Shown piece by piece: positions 5,204 to 7,500 of a stretch of 7,500 nucleotides of DNA. The notes under the pieces are model-generated. The model was given only the letters and a program-made list of their open reading frames with translations. It was not told where the DNA came from and searched no databases. Made by a program: the position numbers and the translations under genes. How positions within the stretch are numbered: position 1 is the stretch's first letter; each line of letters starts with the position of its first letter. Source of the stretch: an uncultured Clostridia bacterium (GTDB taxonomy: Bacteria > Bacillota > Clostridia > Christensenellales > Borkfalkiaceae); the NCBI GenBank assembly GCA_934271725.1, contig CAKQSC010000049.1, positions 1-7,500 on the forward strand, given 5' to 3'.

Positions 5204-5874
5204 ATTACGAAGAGTTTGTAAAACTTTCGCTCGAATACGTAAACGACGGCAAAACGGACGTAGAAAAAACTTTTTGCGAGTTTATAGAAAACAACAAAGA
5301 TAACGCAAGCGCATATAAACTCGCGCTTAAAGGCGTTAAAAGAAACCTTAAATCGGACATCGCGTTCTTCGTAGAAAGCGATCCCGCGGTGGACAGCGAA
5401 GAGGAAATCAAAATCGCTTACCCCGGATTTCTTGCCGTGTCTTATTACAGAATAGCGCACGAAATAAGAAAACTAGGGTATCTTTTGCCGTCGCGAATCA
5501 TAAGCGAAATCGCACATTCCGAAACGGGCATAGACATTCACCCGTCCGCAGTGATAGACTCCCCTTTTTTTATCGACCACGGCACGGGAATCGTTATAGG
5601 CGAAACGACGGTCATAGGCAAACGGGTTAAACTGTATCAGGGCGTAACTCTCGGCGCGCTTTCTTTAAGCGGAGGCTGTAAACTCAAAGGCGTCAAACGC
5701 CACCCGACGATAGGAAACGACGTTACGATTTATTCGGGGGCGTCTGTCCTCGGCGACGTTAAAATAGGCAACAACGTTACGATAGGTTCAAACGTGTTCT
5801 TGTCCGAAAACATTCCGCCGAACACGAAAGTTACCATTGCGAAACCCATACTCGTATTCAAACAGAAAAATTAA
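5197..5874 (+). CDS. cysE: Serine O-acetyltransferase
   Basis: It transfers acetyl from acetyl-CoA to serine, making O-acetylserine, the substrate of the enzyme encoded just upstream. The 225-residue protein has a short helical N-terminal domain (about 1-100) and a left-handed beta-helix of hexapeptide repeats (about 110-215). Catalytic residues of the family are visible: D113 and H115 in GIDIHPSA and H128 in IDHGTG, followed by GIVIGETTVIG and YQGVTLGALS, then KRHPTIGNDV. The GALS plus insertion form resembles the serine acetyltransferase branch common in anaerobes rather than the enteric GGTGKxGGDRHP form. The C terminus ends FKQKN and lacks the terminal isoleucine that docks into CysK in the classical synthase complex. 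The ATG overlaps the cysK stop (ATGGTAG, 7 bases), and GGAG at 5183-5186 inside cysK is the ribosome site, so translation is coupled. Confidence 0.94.
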   Translation: MVDYEEFVKLSLEYVNDGKTDVEKTFCEFIENNKDNASAYKLALKGVKRNLKSDIAFFVESDPAVDSEEEIKIAYPGFLAVSYYRIAHEIRKLGYLLPSRIISEIAHSETGIDIHPSAVIDSPFFIDHGTGIVIGETTVIGKRVKLYQGVTLGALSLSGGCKLKGVKRHPTIGNDVTIYSGASVLGDVKIGNNVTIGSNVFLSENIPPNTKVTIAKPILVFKQKN

Positions 5875-5883
5875 AAAAATACG

Positions 5884-5910
5884 GCGACAAGCAAAACGCT
5901 TGTCGCTTTT
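5884..5910. terminator. Bidirectional terminator shared by cysE and the AEC permease gene
   Basis: GCGACAAGC (5884-5892) and GCTTGTCGC (5898-5906) form a perfect 9-bp GC-rich stem with loop AAAAC, followed by TTTT on the plus strand. On the minus strand the stem is followed after a few bases by a run of seven T (A run 5874-5880). It lies 9 bases after the cysE stop codon and 3-7 bases from the convergent permease stop codon, so it closes both. Confidence 0.9.
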
Positions 5911-5913
5911 CGT

Positions 5914-6870
5914 TTAAAACAATTGTAAAAACATCGTCATCAAAGGTATCGTTATTACGGAAGAAACGGTGGACAACAAAACGGTGTTCGCCGCGCTTTT
6001 TTGCCCCTCTCCCACCAACTCGGCATAGTTTAACACGACGCTTGCGACGGGGCAACAACACAGAATAAACAAAGTCTGTTTCAGCCTTAAATCCATAGGT
6101 ATGAAATAGATTACCGCAAATACGAACAGCGGTATTAAAAATTGTTTGGTTATGCACGCAAAATATACCAACGGATCGGTAAATATCTTTTTAAGGTCAA
6201 CGGTTGCGAGTCTCATTCCGAGTATAAGCATAAACAACGGCGTAGACATTTTTCCTATAATTTCAACCGTATCTCCGAGTTGCGCCACAAACCCGTTACC
6301 GTCGCCCCCGATATGTACGTTGCACGCAAACAAGGGTATTATGACTATAAGAATAAGCACCGCCGGGTTAAGAAATATTTTCTTTATGCTTATGTATTTT
6401 TTATCCCTCGAAATAACGTAACTGCCGAGCGACCACCCTATAACGTTCATAACGAGCGCGAAACAGCCCGAAACTATCATCAAATCGCCTATTTCCTCGG
6501 GGAACATCGCTTTAAGAACGGGTATGCCGAAAAAGGCGTAGTTGCCGAAAACGGTTGCGATAGTCGCTATTCTGTACCTCACGTCGTCGAATCTCTTTCT
6601 GAAAACAAGATAAAATACGCCGATGCCGACTAACTGCAAAAGTATTATCACCGCAAGCGAAATGCCTATGTTTTTAAGGTTTTGCGCGTTACACTCGCAC
6701 GCGTTGAAAGAATACCACAACAGACAGGGCTGACATATATATATTAAAACTTTTGAGAGGTCTGCCGTAAACCTTTCCGACACGGCGCCCGTTTTCTTTA
6801 AGGCGAAGCCGATTACCGCGACGGCAAGCATTATGAGTACGGCAAACAAAGTAACCGAAAAATATTGCAT
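5914..6870 (-). CDS. AEC-family permease (auxin efflux carrier-like transporter)
   Basis: An integral membrane carrier of the AEC family (Mem_trans), whose bacterial members move small organic acids such as malate or malonate or other metabolites. The 318-residue length is typical. It is hydrophobic throughout with about ten membrane segments in two halves. Family signatures include GFALKKTGAVSE after the first helix, GNYAFFGIPVLKAMF (109-123) in the first half, PLFMLILGMRLATVDLKK at the start of the second half, and CCCPVASVVLNYAELVG (271-287) followed by a STVSSVITIPL ending, all at expected places. The start at 6870 aligns with the family N terminus. No ribosome site is visible; instead the promoter -10 box ends 9 bases before the ATG. 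It is convergent with cysE. A link to cysteine or its precursors is only a guess from proximity; the substrate is unknown. Confidence 0.9.
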   Translation of the reverse strand: MQYFSVTLFAVLIMLAVAVIGFALKKTGAVSERFTADLSKVLIYICQPCLLWYSFNACECNAQNLKNIGISLAVIILLQLVGIGVFYLVFRKRFDDVRYRIATIATVFGNYAFFGIPVLKAMFPEEIGDLMIVSGCFALVMNVIGWSLGSYVISRDKKYISIKKIFLNPAVLILIVIIPLFACNVHIGGDGNGFVAQLGDTVEIIGKMSTPLFMLILGMRLATVDLKKIFTDPLVYFACITKQFLIPLFVFAVIYFIPMDLRLKQTLFILCCCPVASVVLNYAELVGEGQKSAANTVLLSTVSSVITIPLMTMFLQLF

Positions 6871-6879
6871 ATCGTCGGT

Positions 6880-6908
6880 ATTATCTCACTTCCACCGATA
6901 GTTGTCAA
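6880..6908 (-). promoter_or_regulatory. Promoter of the AEC permease gene, near-leaderless
   Basis: On the minus strand there is a perfect TTGACA (6908-6903), a 17-base spacer ending GTGA, and GATAAT (6885-6880), an extended -10 with 5/6 match. Predicted start is near 6872-6873, giving a leader of only 2-3 bases before the ATG at 6870. The -35 box directly abuts the stop codon of the upstream gene (6911-6909). Confidence 0.75.
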
Positions 6909-7500
6909 TTATTTATTCCCTTGTTTAGAGATTATATTTATCAATTCGCTTATTCCGTCGTTGAGTTTCGCTCTGCTTTCTTTGGCGTTTACGCCCATAG
7001 CGCAAGCGTCTTTTAAAAAATCGATTTTCTTAACTTTTTCTCTGTCTTCCTCGCTTAATTTCAAAGAATAACATTTTTCTATCAACTCTTTGAGTTTCGT
7101 TTCGTCGAGAACGGGTTCGTTCGTCTCTTTTTCGCACAAAGACGGGCGAATATATTCAAGCCCGTCGCAAAGCCACGGCGCGCGTCCGTCCGTGAAAGTT
7201 TCCGTTACTTCATATTCTTCCTCTTTCTTTTTCAGTATCAGCGACTGCGCAAACAAAATAGCGTAAAGCGTTATGCAAAGACAAGCGAACAAGCAGGGAT
7301 AAAACAGCATTGCCGTAAGGCTGTCATCCGCTTTAAGCACCGAAACGCTTGCGAATATAAACAAATACGCCCCCTCGCCCAGAAGATAAGAAATCTTGCG
7401 TTTGTTTTTCAACTCTTCTATAAAAAAAGAGAGAGAAAACAGAATTAAAAAAGGCACGACGGCTATAACCGCCGAAACTATAAACAACACGTCGTAACGG
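6909..7500 (-). CDS. Unrecognised membrane protein (5' end probably beyond window)
   Basis: I do not recognise this family. The frame is open to the right edge. A GTG at 7490-7488 could be a start, but the codons before it (RYD) are also open and no ribosome site can be judged, so the gene is probably partial. Counting from the GTG (193 residues), there are three hydrophobic segments at about 2-23, 34-52 and 60-82, the last two rich in Phe, Leu and Cys. A charged soluble tail follows from about residue 87, beginning KKKEEEYEV, with the distinctive stretch APWLCDGLEYIRPSLC, then a predicted helical, Lys/Glu-rich region to the end. The tail is probably cytoplasmic by the positive-inside rule. 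The next gene downstream has its own promoter starting right at this stop codon, so a shared operon is not required. No function is assigned. Confidence 0.75.
   Translation of the reverse strand, partial: RYDVLFIVSAVIAVVPFLILFSLSFFIEELKNKRKISYLLGEGAYLFIFASVSVLKADDSLTAMLFYPCLFACLCITLYAILFAQSLILKKKEEEYEVTETFTDGRAPWLCDGLEYIRPSLCEKETNEPVLDETKLKELIEKCYSLKLSEEDREKVKKIDFLKDACAMGVNAKESRAKLNDGISELINIISKQGNK

Noticed and set aside
6142..6633. Plus-strand open frame of 163 codons opposite the AEC permease gene
   Set aside because: Antisense shadow with a basic, Tyr-rich translation; the permease on the minus strand has clear family motifs.

Overview
The window looks like chromosomal DNA of a low-to-moderate GC Gram-positive bacterium, most likely Bacillota/Clostridia. 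This is inferred from the strong AGGAGG-type ribosome sites, extended -10 promoters of the TRTGnTATAAT kind, a lipobox-bearing solute-binding lipoprotein, a LacI-controlled sugar ABC operon without its own ATPase, and CCA-encoding tRNA genes. The genus cannot be named from sequence alone. The content is ordinary housekeeping and accessory metabolism. I see no mobile element, CRISPR array, phage gene, toxin-antitoxin pair or defence system.

Layout. Positions 1-1832 (minus strand) hold the start of a carbohydrate ABC uptake operon: a family 1 solute-binding lipoprotein followed by a MalF/UgpA-type permease that runs off the left edge. Positions 2089-3096 (minus) encode a LacI-family repressor. 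Near-identical operator palindromes (TTTACnCGnGTAAA) lie upstream of both the repressor gene and the transporter operon, so the repressor probably controls both. Positions 3281-3937 (minus) encode a HAD-superfamily phosphatase with a strong terminator. Positions 4056-4220 (plus) carry tRNA-Gly(CCC) and tRNA-Pro(CGG) with their own promoter and terminator. Positions 4340-5874 (plus) are a two-gene cysteine biosynthesis operon, cysK-type O-acetylserine sulfhydrylase and cysE-type serine acetyltransferase, overlapping by 7 bases. Positions 5914-6870 (minus) encode an AEC-family permease convergent with cysE, sharing a bidirectional terminator. Positions 6909-7500 (minus) hold an unrecognised membrane protein that continues past the right edge.

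How the parts work together. The transporter and repressor form a sugar-uptake regulon: in the absence of its ligand the repressor should hold down both its own gene and the transporter. CysE makes O-acetylserine and CysK turns it into cysteine, with translational coupling between them. The other genes appear to be independent transcription units, each closed by a visible hairpin terminator or opened by a visible promoter.

The most interesting structure is regulatory. Three genes (HAD phosphatase, cysK, AEC permease) have an extended -10 element ending only 4-9 bases before the start codon, which predicts leaderless or nearly leaderless mRNAs, whereas the sugar operon, lacI and cysE use classical Shine-Dalgarno sites. 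A tRNA-Gly with C instead of T at T-loop position 55, and a compact pair of inverted repeats between lacI and the sugar operon, are also worth a second look.
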